A stretch of DNA of 37,085 bases from Bacteroidota bacterium (GTDB lineage Bacteria; Bacteroidota; Bacteroidia; Cytophagales; Cyclobacteriaceae), in contig VGMU01000022.1 of the NCBI GenBank assembly GCA_016866385.1, positions 1 to 37,085 of the forward strand. Direction: 5' to 3'. The position numbers and the translations under genes were made by a program. Shown one piece after another: positions 1 to 8,600 of this stretch. A model generated the notes under the pieces. That model searched no databases, was not told the origin of the DNA, and saw only the letters and a list, made by a program, of their open reading frames with translations. Within the stretch, counting starts at the first letter, position 1; each line of letters starts with the position of its first letter.

Positions 1-193
1 GGTCTGCCAAGCACAACTTGATCGACTTCCCGGAGTAAAAGGCATGGGCAAACCCGAACGAATTCTGAAGGAAATTCTGGCGAGTGGAATGGATGATTTT
101 CAACTTGTATTCCAAGAATTCAACCAAAAAGCAGGAATCTATGGCTTTGGGGACTTGCAGGTGAAGGAAATGGTAAAAAGTCTTAATTCCTGA
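1..193 (+). CDS. 3' end of an unidentified protein (partial)
   Basis: An open frame enters from the left edge in frame 2 and gives 63 residues before a TGA at 191-193. The composition is typical of a soluble protein, with mixed charged and hydrophobic residues and no membrane segment. I do not recognise the family from this tail and assign no function. The next 250 bases are AT-rich and no terminator is obvious after the stop. Confidence 0.6.
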   Translation, partial: VCQAQLDRLPGVKGMGKPERILKEILASGMDDFQLVFQEFNQKAGIYGFGDLQVKEMVKSLNS

Positions 194-443
194 TAACTAT
201 TACTCCAATAGGTAGGCCTATTTGATTGCAATAGAACCGATAAAACTGAATTTGATATACAAAAAAAATGAAATTTTATTTTAATATTTAATCAATACGC
301 AAAACTTAAGGTATACCTGTTTTGAAAAATAAAAATTTTAATTTAGAATTGAATAATCAATATGGAGCAGGAAACCATTCTAAAAACTGGGAGTTATTGA
401 AAAGCCTTACGAGTAGAGCCAATAAACAAAAAACCCAAGAGCT

Positions 444-671
444 ATGGAAAACTCTGAAAATCCTCAAATTGTCAAAACATCTGAATGGTTAATTACCTAC
501 CTAATCGCATCAATTCCGTTAGTTGGAATCGTTATGCTTTTTGTGTGGGCATTTGGAAGTTCAACAAATCCTAGTAAATCCAATTGGGCAAAAGCTAGTT
601 TAATATGGATTGCTATTATTACAGTGATTTATTTCATTTTTGGAGCAGCATTAGTTGCGTCAATGATGTAA
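444..671 (+). CDS. Small two-helix membrane protein
   Basis: A 75-residue protein with two hydrophobic segments, roughly residues 17-37 and 49-72, separated by a short polar stretch rich in Ser, Asn and Lys (about 39-47). This is the layout of small inner-membrane proteins of unknown function that are common in Bacteroidota. There is no signal peptidase site. A strong hairpin terminator follows about 30 bases after the stop, so the gene ends its own transcript. No function can be read from the sequence or its neighbours. Confidence 0.75.
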   Translation: MENSENPQIVKTSEWLITYLIASIPLVGIVMLFVWAFGSSTNPSKSNWAKASLIWIAIITVIYFIFGAALVASMM

Positions 672-704
672 TTTAGATAAGCTTTTTATTCTCTAAAAGT
701 TAAA

Positions 705-742
705 CAGCCTACCTGTACAAATTCAGGTAGGCTGCTTGTTTT
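705..742 (+). terminator. Rho-independent terminator after the 75-residue membrane protein
   Basis: A perfect 11-bp inverted repeat (705-715 with 724-734, arm CAGCCTACCTG) encloses an 8-base loop and is followed by a T-rich run. It lies between two convergent genes. The plus-strand side has the better T tract; on the minus strand it could also stop xerD transcription. Confidence 0.85.
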
Positions 743-791
743 ATTAATACAGCATTTTTAAGCTAGAGGCTTAGTTATACGGTAAGGTTAG

Positions 792-1688
792 TTAACTCCT
801 AGGATGAAAACTATTCAATACCTGCCGGAGATATTCCCGATCCAAGTGGGTATAAATTTCCGTGGTGGTGATGCTTTCGTGTCCCAGCATTTCCTGAACG
901 GCCCTCAAATCTGCCCCCCCTTCTATCAAGTGGGTAGCAAAGGAATGTCTGAAGGTATGTGGGCTGATGTTCTTTTTGATCCCTGCCAGCAGGGCTGTTT
1001 TTTTGATGATCAAAAAAAGCATCACCCTAGTCAATTTCTGCCCCCTACGGTTGAGAAAAACATATTCTTCATGGCCCCTGGAGGGGGTCTGATGGACTCT
1101 AACATGCTCCTGGTATAGGGCCAAATGATGCAAGGCATCCTTTCCAATAGGCACCAAGCGCTCTTTATTTCCTTTGCCTACCACCCGCAAAAACCCCACA
1201 TCGGTAAAAATTTGGCTCTTCTTGAGCTCTACCAATTCGCTAACACGCAGGCCCGAACTGTACAAAACTTCTAACATGGCCCGATTTCTATGGCCTTCAG
1301 GTTCTCCCAAGGGAATGGCTTCCAATAACTTTTCAATTTCTTCAAAACTCAAGGTATCGGGTAATTTTCTCCCCAGCTTTGGAGCCTCCAAGAGTTGAGA
1401 AGGATCCTCTGAGAGTCGATCCTCATAGACCAAAAATCTATAAAACGCCTTGATGCCAGAGAGGATGCGAGCTTGGGAGTAAGAGGATATTTCAAGCTTT
1501 GCCAAGGCGGTCACAAATCTTCTCAGGTGCTCCAGTTCCAACTGTAAAGGACTCAAGGAGGGAAATTCCTTTTCGGCAAAGGCTGCCAACTTTTCCACAT
1601 CTCGCGTGTACGCTTCTATGGAATTAGGACTCAAGGAGCGCTCCAAAGAAAGGTAATGACGAAATTGTTTAATCAGTTGGGTCCACAT
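792..1688 (-). CDS. xerD: Site-specific tyrosine recombinase XerD
   Basis: Housekeeping tyrosine recombinase that, with XerC, resolves chromosome dimers at dif near the terminus. It has an N-terminal SAM-like core-binding domain (about residues 1-90) and a C-terminal catalytic domain. Counting from the Met codon at 1688, the catalytic residues are Arg148, Lys172, His244, Arg247, His270 and Tyr279, and the length is 298. This is exactly E. coli XerD numbering and length, so I prefer this start over the in-frame ATG five codons upstream at 1703. No attachment site, cargo or second integrase is nearby, so it is not a mobile-element integrase. The DUF885 gene ends about 100 bases upstream on the same strand. 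Confidence 0.95.
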   Translation of the reverse strand: MWTQLIKQFRHYLSLERSLSPNSIEAYTRDVEKLAAFAEKEFPSLSPLQLELEHLRRFVTALAKLEISSYSQARILSGIKAFYRFLVYEDRLSEDPSQLLEAPKLGRKLPDTLSFEEIEKLLEAIPLGEPEGHRNRAMLEVLYSSGLRVSELVELKKSQIFTDVGFLRVVGKGNKERLVPIGKDALHHLALYQEHVRVHQTPSRGHEEYVFLNRRGQKLTRVMLFLIIKKTALLAGIKKNISPHTFRHSFATHLIEGGADLRAVQEMLGHESITTTEIYTHLDREYLRQVLNSFHPRS

Positions 1689-1789
1689 GGAAAGCAAATA
1701 CATAAGCTAAAGGTAGGTGTAAATCATCTCCTGAAATGCTAAAATCAAGCGAGAGTTTACAAAGAGTAGGCTTTTTTTATTCAAGGGCG

Positions 1790-3472
1790 CTAATCCAAAA
1801 ATTTCCAGCTGGCCCGATGATCTTTAGAAAGGGACTTCCCAGTCACTTTGGCCCGCAGAATTTCTATAGGCATGGCGTTCTGACTTAGAATCAAGTCGTG
1901 AAATGTTTTTTCTGGCATTTTCCCCGAGTCTACCATTTCTTGGCGAAGCGAATGGATTTGCAAGGCTCCCACCATGTAAGCAATCTGATACAAAGGCCCA
2001 TAGCTGCCCTCAAAGGATCTCCGTACCTCCGCCTCGGCATTGGCCCGTTCGTGACCCACACGATTTACGAGCAAATCGATGCATTGCTGAGGAGTCATAT
2101 TGCCCAAATGGTAATTGAGTGAAAAAATAATGCGGGAGGCTCTATGCATCCTCCAAAAAAGCATGCCTACCTTATCTTTGGCGTCCCGAGGAAACTTTCG
2201 GTCCCAGAGTACAAACTCCCAGTACAAGGCCCAACCTTCCGTCCAAAAGGGGGTTCCAAAAGGACGTCGGTGCGTCATGTAGCGCTGGTTCATGAATTGC
2301 TGCAAATGGTGTCCAGGTATAAGCTCATGCTGTACTGTAGCTCTAGAAAAATGAGGATTGTTTCCTCGCATGGACATCATTTTCTCTTCATGGCTCATCT
2401 CTGAAGTGGGATAAGCTATCTGAATGACTTCGCCTCCTAAGAAGAATGGACTCACGCGCTGTCGCTCTGCGGAAATCATGCTGGTCCTCCAAGTTTCAAT
2501 CGCCAAAGGCGGCACGGTCAACCAGTCATTTTTGACCATTAAGTCAATGGCTTCTTCACCCAATCTGACCACCTCCTCGGGCCATGCCCCTGCAGGAAGA
2601 TAGGTATTTTTGACCTCTTCCAATGCGGCCTTCCAATCGTTGCCGTATCCCATTTCTTGGGAAGCCTTCAGCATCTCCTTTTCGCACCAGGCAAACTGCT
2701 TTTCGGCCTCAGCGATCAGTTCCTCTGGGCTGTAGGCGATCATTTCATAAGCCAACTGCTTTTCCAAGGCCTCCCTTCCAATAGGTCTTCCTATGATCCC
2801 ACTGCCGTCGTCCTTGACCGAATTGCTGTAGTGGGCCCGCAGCGCTTTGGCATAGCCTTTCATGCCCTCATCTATTCTCTTCCAAGGTTCAGGCATCCAC
2901 CAAGTAAAAGCAGGGTCAAAATCGTAATAGAAATCGTAAGATTCTTTAACCGCCTTGTGTAAACTTTCAATGGCTTGGGCTGCCAAGTCCGCCCGTTGCC
3001 AAGAGCTGTATTTGGGGGTACTGGGAAGTGCTTTCATTTGGGACTCCAGAACCTTCGCTACCTCGTTCCATTGATGAGCCAAAGCTTGTGCCTCCGGTTG
3101 TGCCGCCCTACGTCGACTTACCACAAACTCCTCTAGGGGCTTGCCAAATGCAAGTACCGACTGAACCTGCAAAAATTCCCTTTTTGCCAAATCCAAGTCA
3201 GACAGTTCCCTTTCCAAATAATTCCTGAAAAGCAGGTAATCTATCTTCCCATCTTCTGATAAGGAAGCATAGGCCTGCGCCTGCAATGTTTGCAAATAGC
3301 CCTGCGTAAAGGATTCCATGCGTTTGAAATATTCATCGGAAAGCCTATGGGTATACAATCGGGAAAGAGCACCCCGGTCAGCTTGGTAGTTTTGGATCAA
3401 GGTCACAAGTTCGGTAGCCGAGGCCGCAAAGGAGCAAGAGGCAAATAAGAGAATAAAACAGATTTTTTTCAT
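1790..3472 (-). CDS. DUF885-family secreted metalloprotein (putative peptidase)
   Basis: A 560-residue exported protein. From the Met at 3472 it begins with a signal peptide (Lys-Lys, then a hydrophobic core) and a likely cut near Ala-Ser-Ala. A Cys near residue 13 makes a lipoprotein possible but the lipobox is poor. The DUF885 hallmark HExxPGHH lies at residues 382-389, and an EGWALYWE motif at 412-419 probably supplies the third metal ligand. DUF885 proteins are predicted zinc-dependent peptidases, but activity is not established for most members. An in-frame ATG nine codons upstream (3499) would put charged residues before the signal peptide, so I reject it. The divergent neighbour is the paraoxonase-like gene. 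Confidence 0.88.
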   Translation of the reverse strand: MKKICFILLFASCSFAASATELVTLIQNYQADRGALSRLYTHRLSDEYFKRMESFTQGYLQTLQAQAYASLSEDGKIDYLLFRNYLERELSDLDLAKREFLQVQSVLAFGKPLEEFVVSRRRAAQPEAQALAHQWNEVAKVLESQMKALPSTPKYSSWQRADLAAQAIESLHKAVKESYDFYYDFDPAFTWWMPEPWKRIDEGMKGYAKALRAHYSNSVKDDGSGIIGRPIGREALEKQLAYEMIAYSPEELIAEAEKQFAWCEKEMLKASQEMGYGNDWKAALEEVKNTYLPAGAWPEEVVRLGEEAIDLMVKNDWLTVPPLAIETWRTSMISAERQRVSPFFLGGEVIQIAYPTSEMSHEEKMMSMRGNNPHFSRATVQHELIPGHHLQQFMNQRYMTHRRPFGTPFWTEGWALYWEFVLWDRKFPRDAKDKVGMLFWRMHRASRIIFSLNYHLGNMTPQQCIDLLVNRVGHERANAEAEVRRSFEGSYGPLYQIAYMVGALQIHSLRQEMVDSGKMPEKTFHDLILSQNAMPIEILRAKVTGKSLSKDHRASWKFLD

Positions 3473-3692
3473 ATCAAGTTGTCGTGGGTACAGAAACACG
3501 GGTTTCGGCGGGTGACTTCCCTAGGTCAGAGAAATAAGAGTCTCGGAGCAAAATCAATCCCTAGCTGAATAACACAAAAAATTGGCTAAATTGAATAACC
3601 GATGGTATAAAATTTACCAAATTCATTAATTCTACCTTAGCTCCCTTCCCGTCTTAAGGGTGTGGATAACCCAAATTCAACTCCAAGGTTCC

Positions 3693-4742
3693 ATGAAAAA
3701 AATTCTTCTCCTAAGTTGCCTTTTACTTGCCTTGATGGCAGGCTTCTTTCTGTACACATTTTACTCCACTGGATATTTTAGAGAAATTGTAGATGGAAGT
3801 GAGGCAGGTGAGGTCTATACTACCTTTGCTCTACCTGGGGTAGAAGATATCGCCCTTGCCAAAGAAGATAGCCTTCTGCTCCTCTCAGTAGACGATAGGG
3901 CAGCTAGAAGAGAGGGGAAGGAAGGCATGCATGGGATTTACTTGGTAGATCTTCGAGAAGACTCCTTACAAGCTATCTCGATTTCTTCCCATCTAAACTT
4001 TCCCTTTTATCCTCATGGCATCAGCGTATTCTACCTAGATAGTGCTAGGTATGGACTAATGGCCATCAACCATGTGGAAGGCAAGCATTCCATAGAATCC
4101 TTCATTCTTCAGGGCAAAAGTCTAGAGCATGTAGGCACCCTTACAGGGAAAGCATTGATCAGTCCCAACGATCTGGTGATGGTAAGCCCAGAAGCCTTCT
4201 ATTTTTCCAATGACCACGGCTACACTTCATCCCTAGGACTGCTTGCGGAGAATTACCTAGGACTTAGCGTAGCAAACGTGGGCTATTACGACGGTAAAAG
4301 CTTTCGTTCAGTCGCTGATAACCTATCCTTCCCCAATGGACTCCAAGTAGATCCCTCCAAAAAATTGCTCTACGTGGCCAGCTCTAGGGGATTTATGGTT
4401 CGCGTATTTGATGTACTTCCTGATGGGAACTTGGCCTTCGTAGAAGATATTCCTACGGGGACGGGTGTTGACAACATAGAGCTGGACCCTCAAGGAAAAC
4501 TGTGGATTGGTTGTCACCCTAATCTGCTGACATTTGCCTCCTACGCTGGTGGAAATGCCGCACTCTCCCCTTCTGAAGTGATCACCATAGATTACCAAAA
4601 AGGGAAAAAACCAGAAGTTAGATCCGTATGGACAAATTCGGGGGCTCAACTCTCCAGCGCCTCGGTAGCAGTACCGTTTGACAAGTACCTGTTTGTAGGC
4701 AATGTCATGGACAGTAAGGTACTGGTACTAAAAAAAGAGTGA
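3693..4742 (+). CDS. Paraoxonase/SMP-30-like arylesterase or lactonase
   Basis: A 349-residue six-bladed beta-propeller hydrolase of the paraoxonase (PON) type, anchored or exported by an N-terminal hydrophobic segment (about residues 4-23). The calcium and active-site set of PON1 is traceable. Glu51-Asp52, Asn159, Asn215 and Asp260-Asn261 match the calcium ligands, and His108 (in PHGIS) and His127 (in NH) match the catalytic His dyad. Family members hydrolyse lactones and aryl esters; the natural substrate here is unknown. The ATG at 3693 directly precedes the Lys-Lys-hydrophobic start and follows an AAGG, so I prefer it to 3660. It lies just upstream of the hydroxyproline operon but appears to have its own terminator. 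Confidence 0.85.
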   Translation: MKKILLLSCLLLALMAGFFLYTFYSTGYFREIVDGSEAGEVYTTFALPGVEDIALAKEDSLLLLSVDDRAARREGKEGMHGIYLVDLREDSLQAISISSHLNFPFYPHGISVFYLDSARYGLMAINHVEGKHSIESFILQGKSLEHVGTLTGKALISPNDLVMVSPEAFYFSNDHGYTSSLGLLAENYLGLSVANVGYYDGKSFRSVADNLSFPNGLQVDPSKKLLYVASSRGFMVRVFDVLPDGNLAFVEDIPTGTGVDNIELDPQGKLWIGCHPNLLTFASYAGGNAALSPSEVITIDYQKGKKPEVRSVWTNSGAQLSSASVAVPFDKYLFVGNVMDSKVLVLKKE

Positions 4743-4805
4743 CTTTTGCAACCTGAACAAAGAAGTCCATAACCTACAACTAGCCTCTATATTTACTCCG
4801 CTTAT

Positions 4806-4840
4806 GAAAAATTCTTTCTGCCTAGGAATTTTTCTTGATC
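4806..4840 (+). terminator. AT-rich hairpin, possible terminator
   Basis: A 9-bp inverted repeat (4806-4814 with 4826-4834, arm GAAAAATTC) lies about 65 bases after the paraoxonase-like stop, followed by a T-rich stretch. The stem is AT-rich and therefore weak. It separates this gene from the hydroxyproline operon. Confidence 0.4.
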
Positions 4841-4876
4841 TTTTGGAGAAAAGAATACTTCCCTATAAACTTTACT

Positions 4877-4884
4877 TACTTTTG
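4877..4884 (+). promoter_or_regulatory. Candidate -7 box for the hydroxyproline operon
   Basis: TACTTTTG matches the Bacteroidota -7 consensus TAnnTTTG exactly and would start a transcript about 34 bases before the deaminase ATG. I do not see a clear -33 TTTG at the usual spacing, so this is a half-supported promoter. Confidence 0.35.
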
Positions 4885-4924
4885 AAAATAACTCATCACA
4901 ACACTCCAATTCCCCATTGAGCTT

Positions 4925-5815
4925 ATGAACTGGAAAGGCGTTTTTCCCGCAGTAACCACCAAATTTCATGCAGACGGCAGTCTAGACATGGACCTTTTTT
5001 TCAAAAACCTGGACTTCCAACTGGCCTCCGGAGTACATGGAATCATTTTGGGAGGAACCCTCGGAGAAAGCTCCGTACTGTCACAAGATGAAAAAATCAC
5101 GCTCACTCGAGAAACAGTCAAACACGTAAACGGACGGGTGCCCGTAATCCTTAACATCGCAGAAGGAGCAACCCAAGAGGCGCTATTCTGGGCCAAAAAA
5201 GCGGAGGAACTAGGAGCTTCTGGATTGATGATACTTCCTCCCATGCGCTACGCTGCAGATGCTCGTGAAGTAGTAGCCTACTTCAAAGCGGTGGCCAATT
5301 CCACTGCCCTTCCCATGATGATCTACAACAATCCGGTAGACTACAAGACCCTAGTCACTTTGGAAATGTTTGCAGAACTTGCGGATTGCCCCAATATCCA
5401 AGCCATCAAGGAATCCACTCGAGACATTTCCAACGTGACTCGGATGATCAATCGTTTTGGAGACCGTTTCCAACTGCTTTGCGGAGTGGATACCCTAGCC
5501 TTAGAAGAATTGCTCATGGGTGCTGTAGGATGGGTAGCTGGTCTAGTTTGCGCTTTTCCTAGAGAAACAGTGGTCATTTACAACCTGGTTCAGGAGGGAA
5601 AAATCGAAGAGGCCCGCAAGATTTATCGCTGGTTTTTGCCCCTGCTCGAACTCGACATTCATCCCAAGTTGGTGCAGTACATCAAACTTGCCGAATCCCA
5701 TTGTGGCATAGGTTCAGAACATGTACGTGCCCCTAGGCTTACCCTCATTGGGGAAGAACGCACAAGAATTGAAAAAATAATTTTGGATGGGATTAAAAAT
5801 AGACCGATACTATAA
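4925..5815 (+). CDS. Delta1-pyrroline-4-hydroxy-2-carboxylate deaminase (DHDPS/NAL family)
   Basis: A 296-residue class-I-aldolase-fold TIM barrel of the dihydrodipicolinate synthase/N-acetylneuraminate lyase family. The GTLGE motif is at 44-48, the catalytic Tyr at 134 (in IYNNP) and the Schiff-base Lys at 162 (in AIKEST). Sequence alone does not separate DapA, KDG aldolase and hydroxypyrroline deaminase. The operon does: it is followed by a semialdehyde dehydrogenase, a two-Cys hydroxyproline epimerase and a D-amino-acid oxidase-type enzyme. The inferred job is to deaminate and dehydrate delta1-pyrroline-4-hydroxy-2-carboxylate to 2-oxoglutarate semialdehyde in the cytoplasm. A DapA role in lysine synthesis is unlikely in this setting. 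Confidence 0.85.
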   Translation: MNWKGVFPAVTTKFHADGSLDMDLFFKNLDFQLASGVHGIILGGTLGESSVLSQDEKITLTRETVKHVNGRVPVILNIAEGATQEALFWAKKAEELGASGLMILPPMRYAADAREVVAYFKAVANSTALPMMIYNNPVDYKTLVTLEMFAELADCPNIQAIKESTRDISNVTRMINRFGDRFQLLCGVDTLALEELLMGAVGWVAGLVCAFPRETVVIYNLVQEGKIEEARKIYRWFLPLLELDIHPKLVQYIKLAESHCGIGSEHVRAPRLTLIGEERTRIEKIILDGIKNRPIL

Positions 5816-5826
5816 AGAAATAGTGT

Positions 5827-5974
5827 GGAAATACAGTAGAAATACACTGCGCTTCGCTACGTGAAATAATCTAGAGAAGTACAATGGAAATTCGAACTTG
5901 AATTCCCTATTTCCCCTAGCCTTTCGGCTAGGGCTATTTCAACTCTATCTCCACCGTATTTCTACCTTGTTTCC
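5827..5974. repeat. Inverted-repeat intergenic element, copy 1
   Basis: The ends are near-perfect inverted repeats (5827-5845 and 5956-5974; 16 of 19 match, left arm GGAAATACAGTAGAAATAC). Inside are a 17-base segment at 5850-5866 that is identical in copy 2, and an 8-bp hairpin CCCTAGCC-TTTC-GGCTAGGG at 5914-5933. The element fills almost the whole gap between the deaminase and dehydrogenase genes and carries no ORF. It resembles a MITE or large REP-type palindrome. Confidence 0.75.
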
Positions 5975-6002
5975 CTAGTAATTCCCCTAAATCCAATACA
6001 CC

Positions 6003-7448
6003 ATGAATACCAATTCCATCTTTCAGGCAGCCCAAGAAGCTTTCCTTTTCTACAAAAACCTCTCAGGAAAAGAAAAAGGAGATTTTTTGGAGAAAATTGC
6101 AGAAATCTTGGAATCCCGAAGGGAGGAAATCGTCCCCCTGGCTGTGCGCGAATCCAATCTTCCTGAAGGGCGAATCCAAGGAGAACTGGGAAGGACCACG
6201 GGTCAAATTCGCCTTTTTGCCAACCTGGTAAAGGAAGGGTCTTGGGTAGAAGCCAGCATCGACCCTTCCCTACCGGATCGAAGCCCCCTCCCTCGAGCAG
6301 ATATCCGTCGATTTTTGTCTCCACTCGGCCCGGTAGTGGTCTTTGGAGCTAGCAATTTTCCCTTGGCCTTTTCCACGGCAGGAGGGGATACCATCTCAGC
6401 GCTAGCTGCAGGATGCCCAGTGATCTACAAGGCACACCCCGCGCATCTTGAAACCTCTAGACGTGTTGCCAACTGCATTCAACAAGCTCTTATTGCCTGC
6501 AGCCTTCCTTCAGGATTATTTACCCATGTAGAAGGTGGAATTGCGGAAGGCCAAGCCTTGGTGCAGCATCCCTTGGCCAAGGCAGTGGCCTTTACGGGTT
6601 CTCAAGCAGGAGGCATGGCCCTATTCCAATTGGCCAACCAGCGGAAAGAACCCATCCCCGTGTTTGCCGAAATGGGTTCGGTCAACCCTATTTTCTGTTT
6701 TCCAAATAAGCTCAGCAAAGAAAGGGAGGCTTTGGCCAAGGCATTTATTGCTTCCCTCACCTTGGGTGTAGGACAATTTTGCACCAACCCCGGGTTGATT
6801 TTCGTTCCGGCCAGTCAAGCCAAGGCTTTTGAAGCCTCCTTGGTCGCCGAACTACAAGGAATTGCCACAGCTCCCATGCTCCATCCCGGTATCGCGCAAG
6901 CTTATTACGATGCAATCCAAGTCATGGAAGCCCAGGAAGAACTTCGTTGGATAAAAGTTTCGGACCCCAAGCATCTCTTGAATGGTAGTACGGCCTTGGC
7001 AGAAATCCAGGTTGCCGATTGGCTGAAAGATAAGCAGTTTCAAAAGGAAGTATTTGGAGCCTTTGCCTTGATGGTGGTGTACCAAGATGTAGCCGATTTG
7101 GTAGAAGTAGCGAAGCAACTACAAGGCCAATTGACCATCACCCTGTGGGCGGAGCCGGAAGAACTTCAATCCCAACTCTACCTGATCAACTTGCTCGAAG
7201 AAAAATGTGGAAGAATCCTCTTCAAGGGTGTTCCTACCGGGGTAGAAGTAGGCCATGCCATGCAGCATGGAGGACCTTTTCCCTCCACTACTGCAGTGCA
7301 AAGCACCTCCGTGGGCGCTTACGCCATCAAACGATTCGCACGTCCCCTTGCCTTTCAGGACATGCCCCATTCCCTACTTCCCGATGCCTTACAGGACCAC
7401 AATCCGCTAGGAATTTGGAGGCAAGTGAATGGAATTGTAACTAAATAA
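6003..7448 (+). CDS. 2-oxoglutarate semialdehyde (2,5-dioxovalerate) dehydrogenase
   Basis: A 481-residue NAD(P)-dependent aldehyde dehydrogenase. Expected catalytic positions are visible: Asn118 in the SNFP motif, Glu223 in FAEMGS, and the nucleophile Cys260 in GQFCTNPG. The GQFCTNPG context and the FPLAFSTAGGDT segment are typical of the KGSADH branch. In this operon it should oxidise the deaminase product, 2-oxoglutarate semialdehyde, to 2-oxoglutarate, feeding the TCA cycle. Palindromic repeats lie on both sides. Other ALDH substrates cannot be excluded from sequence, but the neighbours make this assignment strong. Confidence 0.9.
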   Translation: MNTNSIFQAAQEAFLFYKNLSGKEKGDFLEKIAEILESRREEIVPLAVRESNLPEGRIQGELGRTTGQIRLFANLVKEGSWVEASIDPSLPDRSPLPRADIRRFLSPLGPVVVFGASNFPLAFSTAGGDTISALAAGCPVIYKAHPAHLETSRRVANCIQQALIACSLPSGLFTHVEGGIAEGQALVQHPLAKAVAFTGSQAGGMALFQLANQRKEPIPVFAEMGSVNPIFCFPNKLSKEREALAKAFIASLTLGVGQFCTNPGLIFVPASQAKAFEASLVAELQGIATAPMLHPGIAQAYYDAIQVMEAQEELRWIKVSDPKHLLNGSTALAEIQVADWLKDKQFQKEVFGAFALMVVYQDVADLVEVAKQLQGQLTITLWAEPEELQSQLYLINLLEEKCGRILFKGVPTGVEVGHAMQHGGPFPSTTAVQSTSVGAYAIKRFARPLAFQDMPHSLLPDALQDHNPLGIWRQVNGIVTK

Positions 7449-7449
7449 T

Positions 7450-7564
7450 GGAAATACGATGGAAAAAGACTACGCTTCGCTACGTGAAAAAGGTCTAAAA
7501 AGAATCTGGTTCTATTTCTCCGAGCTTGCTCGGATTATTTCTATTGTATTTTTATTGTATTTCG
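7450..7564. repeat. Inverted-repeat intergenic element, copy 2
   Basis: Starts two bases after the dehydrogenase stop. The left arm (7450-7468) and right arm (7546-7564) are imperfectly complementary as DNA; several differences would be G-U pairs in RNA. It shares with copy 1 the 17-base segment CGCTTCGCTACGTGAAA (7473-7489) and, at the matching place, a short hairpin of different sequence (7519-7534, TCCGAGC-TT-GCTCGGA) flanked by TATTTC. Sequence drift with kept pairing suggests the structure matters. Confidence 0.7.
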
Positions 7565-7590
7565 TTTAATCATTCTACACCCAGAAAAAA

Positions 7591-8595
7591 ATGCCTTCAC
7601 GCCATACCTTTTCTTGCATCGATGCCCATACCTGCGGCAACCCCGTCCGGGTAGTCTCGGGAGGCGTTCCTTTTTTAAAAGGAAAAAATATGCTCGAAAA
7701 ACGCCAGTATTTTCTAGATCACCTGGATTGGATACGAACCGGACTGATGTTTGAACCACGAGGCCACGACATGATGTCTGGCTCTATGCTATTTCCTCCA
7801 CATGATCCAGAAAATGATTTTGCAGTACTTTTCATCGAAACATCCGGCTGCCTTCCCATGTGCGGGCACGGGACCATTGGCACGATCACCATTGCAATCG
7901 AGGAAGGCTTAATTCATCCCAAAACCCCAGGATTTTTGAGAATGGAGGCCCCAGCAGGCTTGGTTTTGGTAGAGTACCGCCAAGAGGGAAATAAGGTGAA
8001 ATCGGTCAAATTGACCAACGTGAAAAGCTACCTCGCGGCAGAAAATCTAGACATAGAAATCGAGGAGCTGGGTACGCTCAAGGTAGACGTGGCCTATGGT
8101 GGGAATTTCTATTGCATCGTCGATCCCCAGGAAAATTTTAAAGGTATTGAGCACTTCAAAGCAGAACAACTCATAGCTATGGCACGTAATCTGCGACAAA
8201 AAATGAACGAGCGCTACGAGTTTGCACATCCCGAACACCCTCAAATCAAAGGCTTATCTCATGTATTATGGACGGGCAAACCCATGGATCCAAACAGTAC
8301 GGCCCGAAACGCTGTTTTCTATGGAGACAAGGCCATTGACCGATCCCCTTGCGGAACAGGCACCTCTGCACGAATGGCACAATGGTACGCCAAAGGATGG
8401 CTCAAACCTGGGGAAGAGTTTATCCACGAAAGCTTTATCGGCTCCAAGTTTATCGGAAGAATCGAGGAAGTAAGTACCCTAGGAGGGAAGCCCGCCATCG
8501 TTCCCAGCATAGAAGGTTGGGCCAAAGTCTATGGCTACAATACCATCATCCTGGACGAGGACGACCCCTACGTACATGGCTTTCAAGTGATTTAA
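7591..8595 (+). CDS. 4-hydroxyproline 2-epimerase (proline racemase family)
   Basis: A 334-residue cofactor-independent epimerase. The two catalytic Cys residues of the proline racemase fold are both present: Cys91 in MCGHGTIG and Cys254 in SPCGTGTSA. Related dehydratases have Thr or Ser at the first position, so an epimerase or racemase is indicated. With a D-amino-acid dehydrogenase and the hydroxypyrroline deaminase alongside, the inferred reaction is trans-4-hydroxy-L-proline to cis-4-hydroxy-D-proline, the first step of the pathway. The acidic C-terminus (EDDPYVHGF) is as in many bacterial homologues. It acts in the cytoplasm. Confidence 0.92.
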   Translation: MPSRHTFSCIDAHTCGNPVRVVSGGVPFLKGKNMLEKRQYFLDHLDWIRTGLMFEPRGHDMMSGSMLFPPHDPENDFAVLFIETSGCLPMCGHGTIGTITIAIEEGLIHPKTPGFLRMEAPAGLVLVEYRQEGNKVKSVKLTNVKSYLAAENLDIEIEELGTLKVDVAYGGNFYCIVDPQENFKGIEHFKAEQLIAMARNLRQKMNERYEFAHPEHPQIKGLSHVLWTGKPMDPNSTARNAVFYGDKAIDRSPCGTGTSARMAQWYAKGWLKPGEEFIHESFIGSKFIGRIEEVSTLGGKPAIVPSIEGWAKVYGYNTIILDEDDPYVHGFQVI

Positions 8596-8600
8596 GAACC

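Noticed and set aside
792-1688. Mobile-element integrase
   Set aside because: Active-site spacing and length equal housekeeping XerD exactly, and no cargo, att sites or tRNA target are present.
4925-5815. dapA for lysine synthesis
   Set aside because: The fold and motifs would allow it, but the operon of epimerase, semialdehyde dehydrogenase and D-amino acid dehydrogenase points to hydroxyproline breakdown.
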